Of a DNA stretch of 42,897 nucleotides, positions 22,156 to 31,028 are shown piece after piece. A model generated the notes under the pieces. It made no database searches. It saw only the letters and a program-made list of their open reading frames with translations, and was not told the DNA's origin. This stretch comes from Lachnospiraceae bacterium (lineage in GTDB: Bacteria; Bacillota; Clostridia; Lachnospirales; Lachnospiraceae). The position numbers were made by a program, and so were the translations under genes. Numbering within the stretch: the stretch's first letter is position 1; each line of letters starts with the position of its first letter. The stretch covers positions 1 through 42,897 of the forward strand of contig JAFSCH010000028.1 in assembly GCA_017436865.1 (NCBI GenBank), read 5' to 3'.

Positions 22156-24072
22156 TTAGTCATTTCTATGATGACGCATATGTTCTAGATAAACTAATAA
22201 TACAGAAATATCCGCCGGTGAAACACCACTGATTCGAGATGCCTGCCCCACGTTAATTGGCTGGAATTTTTTAAGTTTTTGTCTAGCTTCAAGGCGAAGA
22301 CTGCTTACATCATCATAATCAATATCTGCTGGAATAAGCTTTTTCTCCATTTTCTTATACTGTTCTACCTGCTTAAGCTGTCTCTTGATATAACCATCAT
22401 ACTTAATATTAATATTAATCTGTTCAATCACATCTGCACTTAACGGCTTTCTCTCTGTATCAATCTCTTCTATCAATTCATAAGAAAGTTCCGGTCTACA
22501 TATTAACTCTGCAAGAGAAGCCGCTGTTTTTAAGGTCGAACTTCCTTTGCTTTCAAGAAATTGCTGAATTTTCTGATTTGCGCCAACTTTCGTGTTTTCT
22601 AATCGTTCAATTTCTTTTGCAATCAGTTCTTCCTTTTTACATACATAATCATACTGCTCTTTAGTAACAAGACCAGCTTCATATCCAATCTTACGAAGAC
22701 GTAAATCTGCATTATCCTGTCTCAAAAGCAAACGATATTCTGCTCTAGAAGTCATCATTCGATATGGTTCAAAATTCTCCTTTGTTACCAAATCATCAAT
22801 CAAAACACCAATATATGCCTGAGAACGATCAAGTACAACCTGTTCTTTTCCCTGTATAAATAATCCGGCATTCATACCAGCAATCATTCCCTGTGCTGCT
22901 GCTTCTTCATAACCACTACTTCCATTAAACTGTCCTGCACTAAAAAGCCCGGAAATTGCCTTAAACTGTAAGGTTGGATAAAGCTGACCAGGATTGATAC
23001 AATCATATTCAATCGCATAAGCATTTCTTACCATCTTGCAATTTTCCATTCCGGGAACAGTACGATACATCGCAAGCTGTACATCCTCCGGAAGCGAAGA
23101 ACTCATACCACCCACATACATCTCATTTGTATGTAACCCTTCTGGCTCAAGAAATACTTGATGTCTTTCCTTCTCGGCAAATTTTACCACTTTGTCCTCT
23201 ATAGAAGGACAATATCTTGGACCGGTTCCTTCTATCACACCCGCATAAATAGGTGAACGATCTAAATTACCACGAATAATCTCATGTGTTTTTTCATTCG
23301 TATAAGTGAGCCAGCAGGAAACCTGATCAATCTGCAAATCCTCCGGATTGGTTGAAAAAGAAAATGGAACTACTTTTTCATCACCAAATTGCTCTTCCAT
23401 CTTACTAAAATCAATGGAACGTTTATCCATTCTAGCAGGAGTACCTGTCTTAAAACGACGCATTTCTACTCCAAGCTTGATTAAAGAATCCGTTAAATAG
23501 TTGGCAGCCTGCAATCCATTTGGTCCCGTATAGGTAATCGCCTCACCACAAAGACATCTTGCTTTTAAGTAAGTACCTGTACATAAAATAACCGCTTTTG
23601 CTTCATAAATTGCACCTGTATAGGTCTTTACTCCTGTTATTTTCTTGGTTGCCAGACCATCAGAATTTTCTAATTCTTCAGCTAAAAGCTCCGTTACTTC
23701 AGCCTGTTTAATCGTCAAATGCTCCTGATTTTCCAGAACCTTTCTCATTTCTCTCGTATACTCCGCTTTATCTGCCTGTGCACGAAGAGAATGTACCGCT
23801 GGTCCTTTTGAAACATTCAACATTTTAGATTGAATAAAGGTCTTATCTATATTTTTACCCATTTCTCCGCCAAGTGCATCCAACTCTCTTACCAAATGAC
23901 CTTTTGAAGATCCACCGATATTTGGATTACATGGCATCAGTGCAATACTATCTACACTAACCGTAAAAATAACGGTTTCCAATCCCATTCTGGCACAAGC
24001 AAGTGCCGCTTCACAGCCTGCATGTCCTGCACCTACAACACATACATCTACTTTTTCTCTAATTTCAGACAT
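22156..24072 (-). CDS. mnmG: tRNA uridine-5-carboxymethylaminomethyl modification enzyme MnmG (GidA)
   Basis: The FAD-dependent partner of MnmE installs the cmnm5 group on U34 of tRNAs that read split codon boxes. The FAD-binding [10 protein letters not shown] (14-23), the central [14 protein letters not shown] and EGLHTNE segments, and the C-terminal helical domain ending in [18 protein letters not shown] are all present. Length 638 is standard. Start: AAAGGA upstream. It is 149 bases downstream of mnmE on the same strand. Confidence 0.98.
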   Translation of the reverse strand: MSEIREKVDVCVVGAGHAGCEAALACARMGLETVIFTVSVDSIALMPCNPNIGGSSKGHLVRELDALGGEMGKNIDKTFIQSKMLNVSKGPAVHSLRAQADKAEYTREMRKVLENQEHLTIKQAEVTELLAEELENSDGLATKKITGVKTYTGAIYEAKAVILCTGTYLKARCLCGEAITYTGPNGLQAANYLTDSLIKLGVEMRRFKTGTPARMDKRSIDFSKMEEQFGDEKVVPFSFSTNPEDLQIDQVSCWLTYTNEKTHEIIRGNLDRSPIYAGVIEGTGPRYCPSIEDKVVKFAEKERHQVFLEPEGLHTNEMYVGGMSSSLPEDVQLAMYRTVPGMENCKMVRNAYAIEYDCINPGQLYPTLQFKAISGLFSAGQFNGSSGYEEAAAQGMIAGMNAGLFIQGKEQVVLDRSQAYIGVLIDDLVTKENFEPYRMMTSRAEYRLLLRQDNADLRLRKIGYEAGLVTKEQYDYVCKKEELIAKEIERLENTKVGANQKIQQFLESKGSSTLKTAASLAELICRPELSYELIEEIDTERKPLSADVIEQININIKYDGYIKRQLKQVEQYKKMEKKLIPADIDYDDVSSLRLEARQKLKKFQPINVGQASRISGVSPADISVLLVYLEHMRHHRND

Positions 24073-24221
24073 AATTATATCCTTTCTATAAGCACCGGTT
24101 CATTCTCTATTGTGAAAAATAATATAGCACACCCGATAAAAGCTTTACCTGTTATCAAAGAAATCTGAACATATAAGTAAGATTATATTAGCAATTTTGT
24201 TCAAACTACCATTCATCTTAT

Positions 24222-25640
24222 TTATTTCCCCATACAGAACTTTGAAAAGATCTCATTGACAAGATCATCTTCAACCTCTTCACCAATGATTCTTCCAAGT
24301 GAAGCATAAGCACTCATTAAATCTATGGAATAAAAATCCTCTGGCATATCATCCTCAAGACTTCTCTTAACCATCTGCATACTGTCATAAGCTTCCATCA
24401 AGGCTTCTTTATGACGTTTGCTTGTAATATAAATTTCATCATTTACAGCAATTTTTCCTTCAAAAAACATGTCCTTAATGCAATGCTCGAATTCATCCAT
24501 TCCTGTATTATCTTTTGTAGAAGTCCTAATAATATGAAGACTTTGTTTTTCATAAACATGATTCGTACCTTCATAGCTCTTACGAAAGCTTTTTTTCATA
24601 TCCTCTTCACTTACTTGATTATTAAGGTCTGTTTTATTTAATAAAATAATTACCTTTTTATCACGTAACAAACTAATAATTTCTTCATCATTTTCATCTA
24701 ACGGACAAGACGAATCTACAACATAAATAACTAAATCGGCATCATTCGCATATTTCCTTGCCTTTTCTACACCAATTTTTTCAACCTCATCCTGTGTATC
24801 TCTAATTCCTGCAGTATCAATGATATTAAGTCCTATTCCGTGAAGTTTAATCGACTCCTCTAACACATCTCTTGTTGTTCCGGCAATACTGGTTACAATT
24901 GCCTTATCTTCTCCAACTAAAAGATTTAAAAGAGAAGATTTTCCAGCATTTGGCTTTCCTACGATAACCGTATTAATACCATCTTTTAATAACTTTCCAT
25001 TATCTGCACTATCAATCAATTTCTTTAACTCTATCAATAACGAATCTGTCTTTTCTTCTAACTTTTCATGATAACCATCAAGACTGATATGCTCAGGGTC
25101 ATCAAGAGCAGACTCTATAAAAGCAATCTCATATAAAATATTATCTCGAAGCACTCGGACCTTATCAGAAACCGCACCTTTTAGCTGCTTTAAAGAAGCT
25201 TTCATGGCAAACTCATTCTTTGCATGAATCATATCCATAACCGCTTCTGCCTTTGACAAATCAATTCGTCCATTTAAAAAGGCACGCTTTGTGAATTCTC
25301 CCGGTTCTGCAAGACGACATCCATGTTTTAATGCTGCCTCTAACACTCTATGCATCACAAGAATACCTCCATGACAATCAATTTCCACGGTATCTTCTTT
25401 GGTATAGGTATTTGGTGCTTTCATAACCGCAACCATAACCTCATCTATCATTTCTTCCTCATCAAAAAGAAAACCATAATGAATCGTATGGCTTTCTACC
25501 TCAGATAATTTCTTCTTTCTATTTTTAGAACGATACAGGCGGTCAGCAATTTTAATGGCTTCTTCTCCACTAATTCTTACAATACCAATTCCTGAATCAC
25601 TCACTGCTGTTGCAATGGCTGCGATTGTATCTTTTTTCAT
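24222..25640 (-). CDS. mnmE: tRNA modification GTPase MnmE (TrmE)
   Basis: The order is an N-terminal tetrahydrofolate-binding domain (about 1-120), a helical domain interrupted by a G domain (about 220-385), and the C-terminal helices ending FSKFCMGK. G motifs are GKPNAGKSS (228-236), TTRD, DTAG (274-277) and NKTD (334-337). The terminal Cys of the C(I/L)GK motif is present, here CMGK. It acts with MnmG. Length 472 is slightly above the usual 450-460. Start: GGAG nine bases upstream. Confidence 0.98.
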   Translation of the reverse strand: MKKDTIAAIATAVSDSGIGIVRISGEEAIKIADRLYRSKNRKKKLSEVESHTIHYGFLFDEEEMIDEVMVAVMKAPNTYTKEDTVEIDCHGGILVMHRVLEAALKHGCRLAEPGEFTKRAFLNGRIDLSKAEAVMDMIHAKNEFAMKASLKQLKGAVSDKVRVLRDNILYEIAFIESALDDPEHISLDGYHEKLEEKTDSLLIELKKLIDSADNGKLLKDGINTVIVGKPNAGKSSLLNLLVGEDKAIVTSIAGTTRDVLEESIKLHGIGLNIIDTAGIRDTQDEVEKIGVEKARKYANDADLVIYVVDSSCPLDENDEEIISLLRDKKVIILLNKTDLNNQVSEEDMKKSFRKSYEGTNHVYEKQSLHIIRTSTKDNTGMDEFEHCIKDMFFEGKIAVNDEIYITSKRHKEALMEAYDSMQMVKRSLEDDMPEDFYSIDLMSAYASLGRIIGEEVEDDLVNEIFSKFCMGK

Positions 25641-25739
25641 AAACTATGTCTCCAATTAGTCCTTAATTACTAGCTTCTAACCTTTTTACTATAATCTATT
25701 TTTATTTCATTTTCAATAAAATACATAAAAATATCATAT

Positions 25740-26288
25740 TTATACGTCTCTTATAAACTGTATTTTATCACGAATTCCTTCACCATAAACATAAACTAAC
25801 ATTTCATGATATTCCTCAAAAGAAACTTTACTTTCAAATGTCATAATTTCCATTTCCACCCCAAATAAATCAACAAGGTAACCCATAGATTCTAATCCAT
25901 TTCTCTGATAAAAACATTTTCTTCGTACCTTAACCTCGTAGTCTTCTACCTGTTCGTATACAGTACTCTCTATTTCTAGAAAAACTCTCTTTTTTGCATA
26001 TCGGCTTGTAATAAGTTTTAACACATCCGAACCAATTCCTGTTCCACGATATGCTTCATCAATGGCAAAGTAATCAATTAATACCATATCTTTATGTAAT
26101 ATGGTAATCAATAATCCTCTGAACCGTTTCTTTTCATCCTCTATTACCAAAATCTCCACAAAACCCATAGCACGTTTTTCTAATATCAAGTTAAAAGGTT
26201 TCTTCTCACTTGATGGAAATGCAGATTCATATAATTGCCTAATCTGTTCTATTTGTTTTTCTTCAAAAGCTTCTTTTATTACTAACAT
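25740..26288 (-). CDS. GNAT-family N-acetyltransferase
   Basis: This 182-residue acetyltransferase-fold protein has the acetyl-CoA loop DEAYRGTGIGSDVLKLI (about 78-94) and the preceding strand VLIDYFAI. A C-terminal segment carrying RRKCFYQRNGLESMGY follows. The acceptor substrate is unknown. The start overlaps the end of the HAD gene by seven bases, with GAGGAG about eight bases upstream, so they are translationally coupled. The pair is inserted between jag and mnmE, which are often adjacent. Confidence 0.88.
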   Translation of the reverse strand: MLVIKEAFEEKQIEQIRQLYESAFPSSEKKPFNLILEKRAMGFVEILVIEDEKKRFRGLLITILHKDMVLIDYFAIDEAYRGTGIGSDVLKLITSRYAKKRVFLEIESTVYEQVEDYEVKVRRKCFYQRNGLESMGYLVDLFGVEMEIMTFESKVSFEEYHEMLVYVYGEGIRDKIQFIRDV

Positions 26289-27115
26289 TCAAAAAACTCC
26301 TCTAAAATTGGCACTAATCCATCGTTATTATTATCAAAGGGTGTTACTTTATTAGCAATTGCTTTTACCTGAGGTGCCCCGTTTAACATAGCAACACCAA
26401 CTCCTGCAACTTCTATCATAGAAATATCATTTTCCATATCTCCTGCCGCCATGGTATTCTCTATACTAACACCTAAATATTCACTTAACCATTTCAAAGC
26501 AGTTCCTTTACCGGATGAAATTGGAATCATCTCAAGTAATCGGTCATTTGAAAACATAAGCTGAACCTGTCCTTTTGCCCAATTACTTAACCCTTCTTTT
26601 ATAACATCCAGTTTTCTTTTTTCTCCTGAAATAGCAATACACTTTAAAGGTGGTTTATCCAGACTTCCTATAATATCTTCTGTAATAATAGAAGGCATAT
26701 GAATCGTCTTTTGATAAAAAGTCAACTCTTCTGATTGTCTTTTTGACACAATGGCATCATCTGTATAAGTATGACTATGCACACCTGCCTGTTCACAATA
26801 CTTTAATACATAATCTGTCTGTTCATATGTTAATCGATTCTCTTTTAAAATCTGTCTTTTTTCTGCATCATAAATGACTCCACCGTTACTTGCAATCAAA
26901 TATAGATTTTTATCTGATATAGACAATCCTTCTCTTGCTTCTATTACACTCATCATAGGTCTTCCTGATATAAAAACAAGATAATGTCCTGCTTCTGTTA
27001 TTTTAGCAAGTATTTCTCTTGTTTTTGGTGTAATCACTTTTTTATCATTTAACAGTGTTCCATCTAAATCCGTAAAAAAAATCTTTTTTTCCATTCTAAC
27101 AGCCATGCCTTTCAT
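26282..27115 (-). CDS. Cof-type HAD-superfamily phosphatase
   Basis: This 277-residue protein has motif I TDLDGTLLND, motif II ISGRP, the class II cap, the Lys in SSGKGTALKWL and motif IV GDMENDISMI. Cof-type HAD enzymes dephosphorylate sugar phosphates, PLP or FMN; the substrate here is not evident. The start is unsettled: ATGs at 27115, 27106 and 27094 are in frame and none has a clear ribosome site. It is upstream of the GNAT gene with overlap. Confidence 0.9.
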   Translation of the reverse strand: MKGMAVRMEKKIFFTDLDGTLLNDKKVITPKTREILAKITEAGHYLVFISGRPMMSVIEAREGLSISDKNLYLIASNGGVIYDAEKRQILKENRLTYEQTDYVLKYCEQAGVHSHTYTDDAIVSKRQSEELTFYQKTIHMPSIITEDIIGSLDKPPLKCIAISGEKRKLDVIKEGLSNWAKGQVQLMFSNDRLLEMIPISSGKGTALKWLSEYLGVSIENTMAAGDMENDISMIEVAGVGVAMLNGAPQVKAIANKVTPFDNNNDGLVPILEEFFEC

Positions 27116-27176
27116 ACGATTTCATTTCTGAATAAAGTAATATACTACCGTTCATTATATCATTATTAAGTATAAA

Positions 27177-27264
27177 AAAATAGTACGTACCAGCGCACGC
27201 ACTTTGGCAAGGATTTCTGTCGAAAATCTTGTCTAACTACCACTACGTTACAGCAATTTCCTAT
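27177..27264 (-). repeat. Two-hairpin 90-base dispersed repeat, copy C (degenerate)
   Basis: It is adjacent to copy D in tandem. Both stems carry substitutions (TAGTACGTACC; GGATTTCTGTCGAAAATC), which weaken pairing and lose the GNRA loop. This is the most decayed copy. Confidence 0.85.
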
Positions 27265-27269
27265 TACTT

Positions 27270-27362
27270 AAAAATAGTGCGTGCCAGCGCACGCACTTTG
27301 GCAAGAATTTCTTACGAAATTCTTGTCTAACTGCCACTACGCTACAGCACTTTCCTATAAAG
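27270..27362 (-). repeat. Two-hairpin 90-base dispersed repeat, copy D
   Basis: It is almost identical to copy B, including the TTAC loop on plus (GTAA on minus). Together C and D fill the gap between the jag terminator and the HAD gene. Confidence 0.9.
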
Positions 27363-27402
27363 TAAAAAAAAGCCTCCACTTCTTATTAAAAGTGGAGGCT
27401 TT
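27363..27402 (-). terminator. Terminator of the rpmH-jag block
   Basis: On minus, AAGCCTCCACT (27401-27391) pairs with AGTGGAGGCTT (27380-27370), followed by T (27370-27364). Confidence 0.9.
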
Positions 27403-27407
27403 TAAAA

Positions 27408-28124
27408 TTATCTCTTTAATGTAACTACTACACGTCTGAATGGTTCTTCACCTTCACTGTGCGTTGTAACAAATTTATCATTTTGTAATGCAGAATGAAT
27501 GATTCTTCTTTCATAAGGATTCATTGGTTCTAGAGATACCGGACGCTTTGTTCTCTTAACTTTATAAGAAATATTCTTAGCAAGATTTTCTAACGTTTCC
27601 TTACGTCTCTGTCTATAATTCTCAGTATCAACCTTAACTCTTATGTACTCAGCAGTACCTTTATTCACAACAAGTGAAATAAGATATTGTAATGAATCTA
27701 AAGTCTGTCCTCTCTTACCAATAAGTACACCCATCTCAGGTCCACTTAATTCGACTTCAAGAGTATGATCTGCTTCTTTATACTTTGCATCAATTGTAAC
27801 AGTCATATTCATAGCTTTGAATACATCCTGTAAAAACTTCTTTGTCTGATCCTCTACAACTAAACCAGATACAGTAGCTGTTGTAACCGCTTCTGCCACT
27901 TTCTTTTCTACAACTGGTGTTTCTATCGTTTCGGATACAACAACTTCTTCCTCACTCTTTACTCTTGCTTTTATCAAAGCTGGCTTTGCACCAATTCCTA
28001 AAAATCCTGCGGAACCTTCATTAACTACTACATAATCAAGCTTGTCACTTGTTACAGTAAATTTCTGACATGCATCTGTAATTGCATCTGCAACTGTTTT
28101 TGCTGAAAACTCCATGTACTCCAT
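27408..28124 (-). CDS. jag: RNA-binding protein Jag (KhpB)
   Basis: The order is an N-terminal Jag_N domain (about 1-52, MEYMEFSAKTVADAITDA, with GFLGIGAKPA), a linker, a KH domain (about 75-155, with the GKRGQTLDSLQYL loop) and an R3H domain (about 160-238, containing NPYERRIIHSAL and GEEPFRRVVVTLKR). These proteins bind RNA and affect cell division and elongation in Firmicutes. Length 238 is normal. The start at 28124 has GGGGG eight bases upstream. It lies 12 bases downstream of yidC. Confidence 0.97.
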   Translation of the reverse strand: MEYMEFSAKTVADAITDACQKFTVTSDKLDYVVVNEGSAGFLGIGAKPALIKARVKSEEEVVVSETIETPVVEKKVAEAVTTATVSGLVVEDQTKKFLQDVFKAMNMTVTIDAKYKEADHTLEVELSGPEMGVLIGKRGQTLDSLQYLISLVVNKGTAEYIRVKVDTENYRQRRKETLENLAKNISYKVKRTKRPVSLEPMNPYERRIIHSALQNDKFVTTHSEGEEPFRRVVVTLKR

Positions 28125-28136
28125 AAATCTAACCCC

Positions 28137-29474
28137 CTATTTGTTATTTTTTTCGTTATATTGTTTTACCATGTTAGCCTTTGCTGCAAGACTACCCGGT
28201 TTTGCATTCTTATTATAATATTCTGTAGATGCTTTTATTGCTGCCGCCTTTTCTTCTTCTGTTCTTTCCACTCGATTAGAAGTGTTATTCTTATAGGTTG
28301 CTTTTGCTGCAATATTCTTTGTATTAATCTTTGCTGCTGCATTAAGCTTTGCAGGATCAATACCCTGTTTTCTGAGCTTTTCATTATATTTTTCAATATT
28401 TTTCTGAATCTCAGCATCAATGTCCATTTTATCAATATGCTTATTAATGAGTACTTGCTGAATACTTCTTACTACGGCACCAATTACCCAGTACATACCC
28501 ATACCAGCTGGTAATGTCAAGCATAACCATGCAGACATAATAGGCATAATCGTATTCATCATCTTCATGGACTGCTGCATACTATCAGCAAATTCACCTT
28601 GACTCTTCTTATTACCATTATCATTATTGGTAGCCTGTGGCATTAATTTATAATTTAACCACTGAGTTACTGCTGCTAATACTGGAATCGCTACTGCCCC
28701 AATTAATAATAAGTAATTACCTGCCGCAAATGAAGACTTAATCGTATCCATTGGTGTATTACCAATATTCAAGCCAAGAAAATTATTATACGTATCAATT
28801 AAACCTGTTGTAGTATTATTACTTAAAATAAGGCTTCCTTCATACGTAAGATCTGCAAGTCCAAATTTATCAGAAAGATTACTCATTTCTGTTGTTGATA
28901 CATGATTTAATACATCAATTACAGCATTTCTAGTATTTCCAGCTATGTCAAAGTTCTTCTTATACATCATAGCGGCTGACATATTCTTAATATAATCAAC
29001 GCCATCTACAGTTCCCATAATCTTATCTGCAAGAACACCTAATGCATTACCAAGCTTTGTTACATAAGCAGGCATCTGGTAAATAACACGATATAACGCA
29101 ATTAGAATTGGCATCTGAATCAATAACTGCAAACAACTACCAGATGGAGATACTCCATACTTTGCATAAACCTGCTTTGTTTCCGCATTCATGGCAAGCA
29201 TAGATTCATTATCCTGTTTTCCTTTATATTTTGCCTGAATAGCCTGAATTTCAGGGTTCATTCTAGCTGAAAGCTTAGAAAACTTCTGCTGCTTAATTGT
29301 AAGCGGCATTAATAATAAATAAACAACAATTGTAAATAAAATAATAGATAAACCGATATTTGGAATTCCAATGATATTAAGGAATTCAAAAATAATATTC
29401 ATTATTAAGCCAAGAAGCCTAACTACATATTTAAATATCGGAGTTGAGTTCTGTGTCAGTAACATTAAATCCAT
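28137..29474 (-). CDS. yidC: Membrane protein insertase YidC
   Basis: This Oxa1/Alb3-type insertase helps proteins enter the membrane with or without SecYEG. Membrane helices are seen around residues 15-45, 50-72, 115-140, 245-270 and 320-345. A large extra-membrane segment of about 100 residues with no clear homology lies between helices 2 and 3 of the core. The C-terminal 85 residues are Lys- and Asn-rich, suited to ribosome contact. The start is set at ATG 29474: AGGAGG sits six bases upstream and is itself inside the reading frame that opens at ATG 29492, so 29492 is unlikely. Length is 445. Confidence 0.95.
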   Translation of the reverse strand: MDLMLLTQNSTPIFKYVVRLLGLIMNIIFEFLNIIGIPNIGLSIILFTIVVYLLLMPLTIKQQKFSKLSARMNPEIQAIQAKYKGKQDNESMLAMNAETKQVYAKYGVSPSGSCLQLLIQMPILIALYRVIYQMPAYVTKLGNALGVLADKIMGTVDGVDYIKNMSAAMMYKKNFDIAGNTRNAVIDVLNHVSTTEMSNLSDKFGLADLTYEGSLILSNNTTTGLIDTYNNFLGLNIGNTPMDTIKSSFAAGNYLLLIGAVAIPVLAAVTQWLNYKLMPQATNNDNGNKKSQGEFADSMQQSMKMMNTIMPIMSAWLCLTLPAGMGMYWVIGAVVRSIQQVLINKHIDKMDIDAEIQKNIEKYNEKLRKQGIDPAKLNAAAKINTKNIAAKATYKNNTSNRVERTEEEKAAAIKASTEYYNKNAKPGSLAAKANMVKQYNEKNNK

Positions 29475-29501
29475 CTGTCTCCTCCTAAACATCCAATACC
29501 C

Positions 29502-29714
29502 TTATGGAACCGGATCATAACCTCCCTTTGAAAAAGGATTACATCGAAGAATTCTCCATAATGCAAGCAAACCGCCTTTCAATGCGCCATATTTTTGTAC
29601 GGCTTCCAGTCCATACTGGGAACAGGAAGGATAATACGGACACTTTGTTGATTTCAGCGGTGATAAATACTTTCTATAAAATTGTATCAACCAAATTAAA
29701 ATACTTTTTAACAT
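29502..29714 (-). CDS. yidD: Membrane protein insertion efficiency factor YidD
   Basis: This 70-residue protein has the family core FYRKYLSPLKSTKCPYYPSC, then SQYGLEAVQKYG and RCNPFSKGGYDPVP. It is attached to the membrane by an amphipathic helix and helps YidC-dependent insertion. Its start overlaps the rnpA stop by seven bases (29708-29714), and yidC starts 27 bases after it, in the usual rpmH-rnpA-yidD-yidC order. Confidence 0.97.
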   Translation of the reverse strand: MLKSILIWLIQFYRKYLSPLKSTKCPYYPSCSQYGLEAVQKYGALKGGLLALWRILRCNPFSKGGYDPVP

Positions 29715-30046
29715 GATATTACCTTATGGAGCTTCGATACGTGCAATAATGCACTTTCCATTTTATGATAGTCAATCTCTTTCGCGTTGACTCTTACGAC
29801 GACTACTATATCTAAACCACTATTAAATATATCTTCATGTAGTCTGTAACTTTCTCTTACCAATCTGGTAAGTCTGTGTCTTACAACACTGTTTCCTACT
29901 TTTTTACTTACAGAAATTCCAAGTCTGTTTGCGTCTGTTCCATTTTCTAATACATACATCACCAAATATTTATTGGCATATGACTTACCACTACTATATA
30001 CATTCTTAAAATCTCTGTTACTCTTTAATGATTCCGAAAATTTCAT
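29708..30046 (-). CDS. rnpA: Ribonuclease P protein component
   Basis: This is the protein subunit that helps RNase P RNA mature the 5' ends of tRNAs. At 112 residues it has the normal N-terminal SLKSNRDFKNVYSSGK and the core helix VVRHRLTRLVRESYR. The usual RNR signature is here RHR, with His for Asn, a variant I believe is common in related clostridia. Start: AGAGG upstream. It overlaps yidD. Confidence 0.96.
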   Translation of the reverse strand: MKFSESLKSNRDFKNVYSSGKSYANKYLVMYVLENGTDANRLGISVSKKVGNSVVRHRLTRLVRESYRLHEDIFNSGLDIVVVVRVNAKEIDYHKMESALLHVSKLHKVISC

Positions 30047-30076
30047 ACGCTTTTATCCTCTTTTTATCAAAGAGAA

Positions 30077-30100
30077 AAAAGGCCACAAAACTGCGGCCTA
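30077..30100 (-). terminator. Terminator-like hairpin just after rpmH
   Basis: On minus, AGGCCGCA and TGTGGCCT pair around GTTT, and a T-run follows. The stem begins in the rpmH stop codon. It lies between rpmH and rnpA, so it likely lowers rnpA transcription relative to rpmH. Confidence 0.75.
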
Positions 30101-30232
30101 TGCTGATAATCTCTTTCTTCCTTTTGCTCTTCTAGCAGCTAATACTTTTCTTCCACCTGGAGTACTCATTCTAGCTCTGAATCCGTGAACCTTAGATCTC
30201 TGTCTTTTCTTAGGTTGAAATGTCATTTTCAT
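30098..30232 (-). CDS. rpmH: 50S ribosomal protein L34
   Basis: This 44-residue, very basic protein begins [18 protein letters not shown] and contains the universal [20 protein letters not shown]. The start at 30232 is followed in frame by a second Met; GGAGGTG lies a few bases upstream (30240-30246 on minus). It is the first gene left of the origin and starts the rnpA-yidD-yidC-jag block. Confidence 0.98.
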   Translation of the reverse strand: MKMTFQPKKRQRSKVHGFRARMSTPGGRKVLAARRAKGRKRLSA

Positions 30233-30402
30233 GTGAGAAACACCTCCTTCTCATATATCTAATCAAATACATTGCGACTTCTACGATGTAATTGGTATCT
30301 GACAAAAGTCAAGTTGATACCTTGTACTAGAAAATATCATATCGATTATATTAAATAAGCCTCACAAAGTCAAGAAAAATCATGCTTTTTTTATAAATTC
30401 TC

Positions 30403-30453
30403 GGTAATTATTCAGCCATCACCTCAAATCCATAGCTTATGCTGCTCCTTTTC
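30403..30453 (+). repeat. Second copy of the CAGCCATCACCTCAAATCC repeat
   Basis: It starts GGTAATTATTCAG, the same opening as the 27-base repeat, then matches 1816-1867 in inverted orientation, with the hairpin AGC-TTAT-GCT. It lies at the edge of the origin region upstream of rpmH. Positions 30233-30402 hold the rpmH leader and no other feature I can support. Confidence 0.65.
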
Positions 30454-30539
30454 ATTTACATAATTCAAAGTTATATTAATACATTTTTTAATGTAAATAT
30501 TTATCAAAAATTTACATCGCCCTGAATATGAACATTTCG

Positions 30540-30950
30540 TGGAATTCTTGTGGATAAAATAATATTACTCTTTATTTTATGTCATCTTTTCCAAATTGAG
30601 TTACACACAATTTCCACGATAAATGTGGAAAAATCCACAAGAAAACCAAGATATCCACAAATTGTGAATATCTTGTGGATATCTTGTAGAGGCATTGTAG
30701 AGAATCTGTTATGTAAATCTTGGAAAACATATAAATAGCGTGTGGAAGCTGTATATAATTATTCACATAGTTTTCCACAATGCGGTGGAAAACTCATTAT
30801 TTTATACCTCTAATTCACGTTTTCCACAATATGTAGATTAAGTTATCCACAGTTTTTACGTGATATTTGAGGATTGTGTGTATTTTTCTCAAAAATTATT
30901 CACATTTGGTGTAAATAATTGCTTTTAGCGTTTGATTTTTTTACACATTT
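30540..30950. other. oriC, upstream DnaA-box cluster (incA/B-like)
   Basis: The gene-free stretch between rpmH and dnaA contains perfect TTATCCACA-type boxes at 30549-30557 (minus) and 30843-30851 (plus). TTATTCACA is at 30759-30767 and 30896-30904, and TTTTCCACA at 30771-30779 and 30820-30828 (plus) and 30624-30632 (minus). One-mismatch boxes ATATCCACA at 30651-30659 and its inverse at 30674-30682 flank an inverted pair. TTTTACACA at 30939-30947 is weaker. Clustered boxes before dnaA are the standard Firmicute origin arrangement. They also allow DnaA autoregulation of dnaA and rpmH. Confidence 0.9.
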
Positions 30951-31028
30951 GGTTTACTATAAGAATATCTATCAGTATGTCTATTTCTATACTGAACACG
31001 GGAACTAAAATGAATACAGGGGTAAAAC

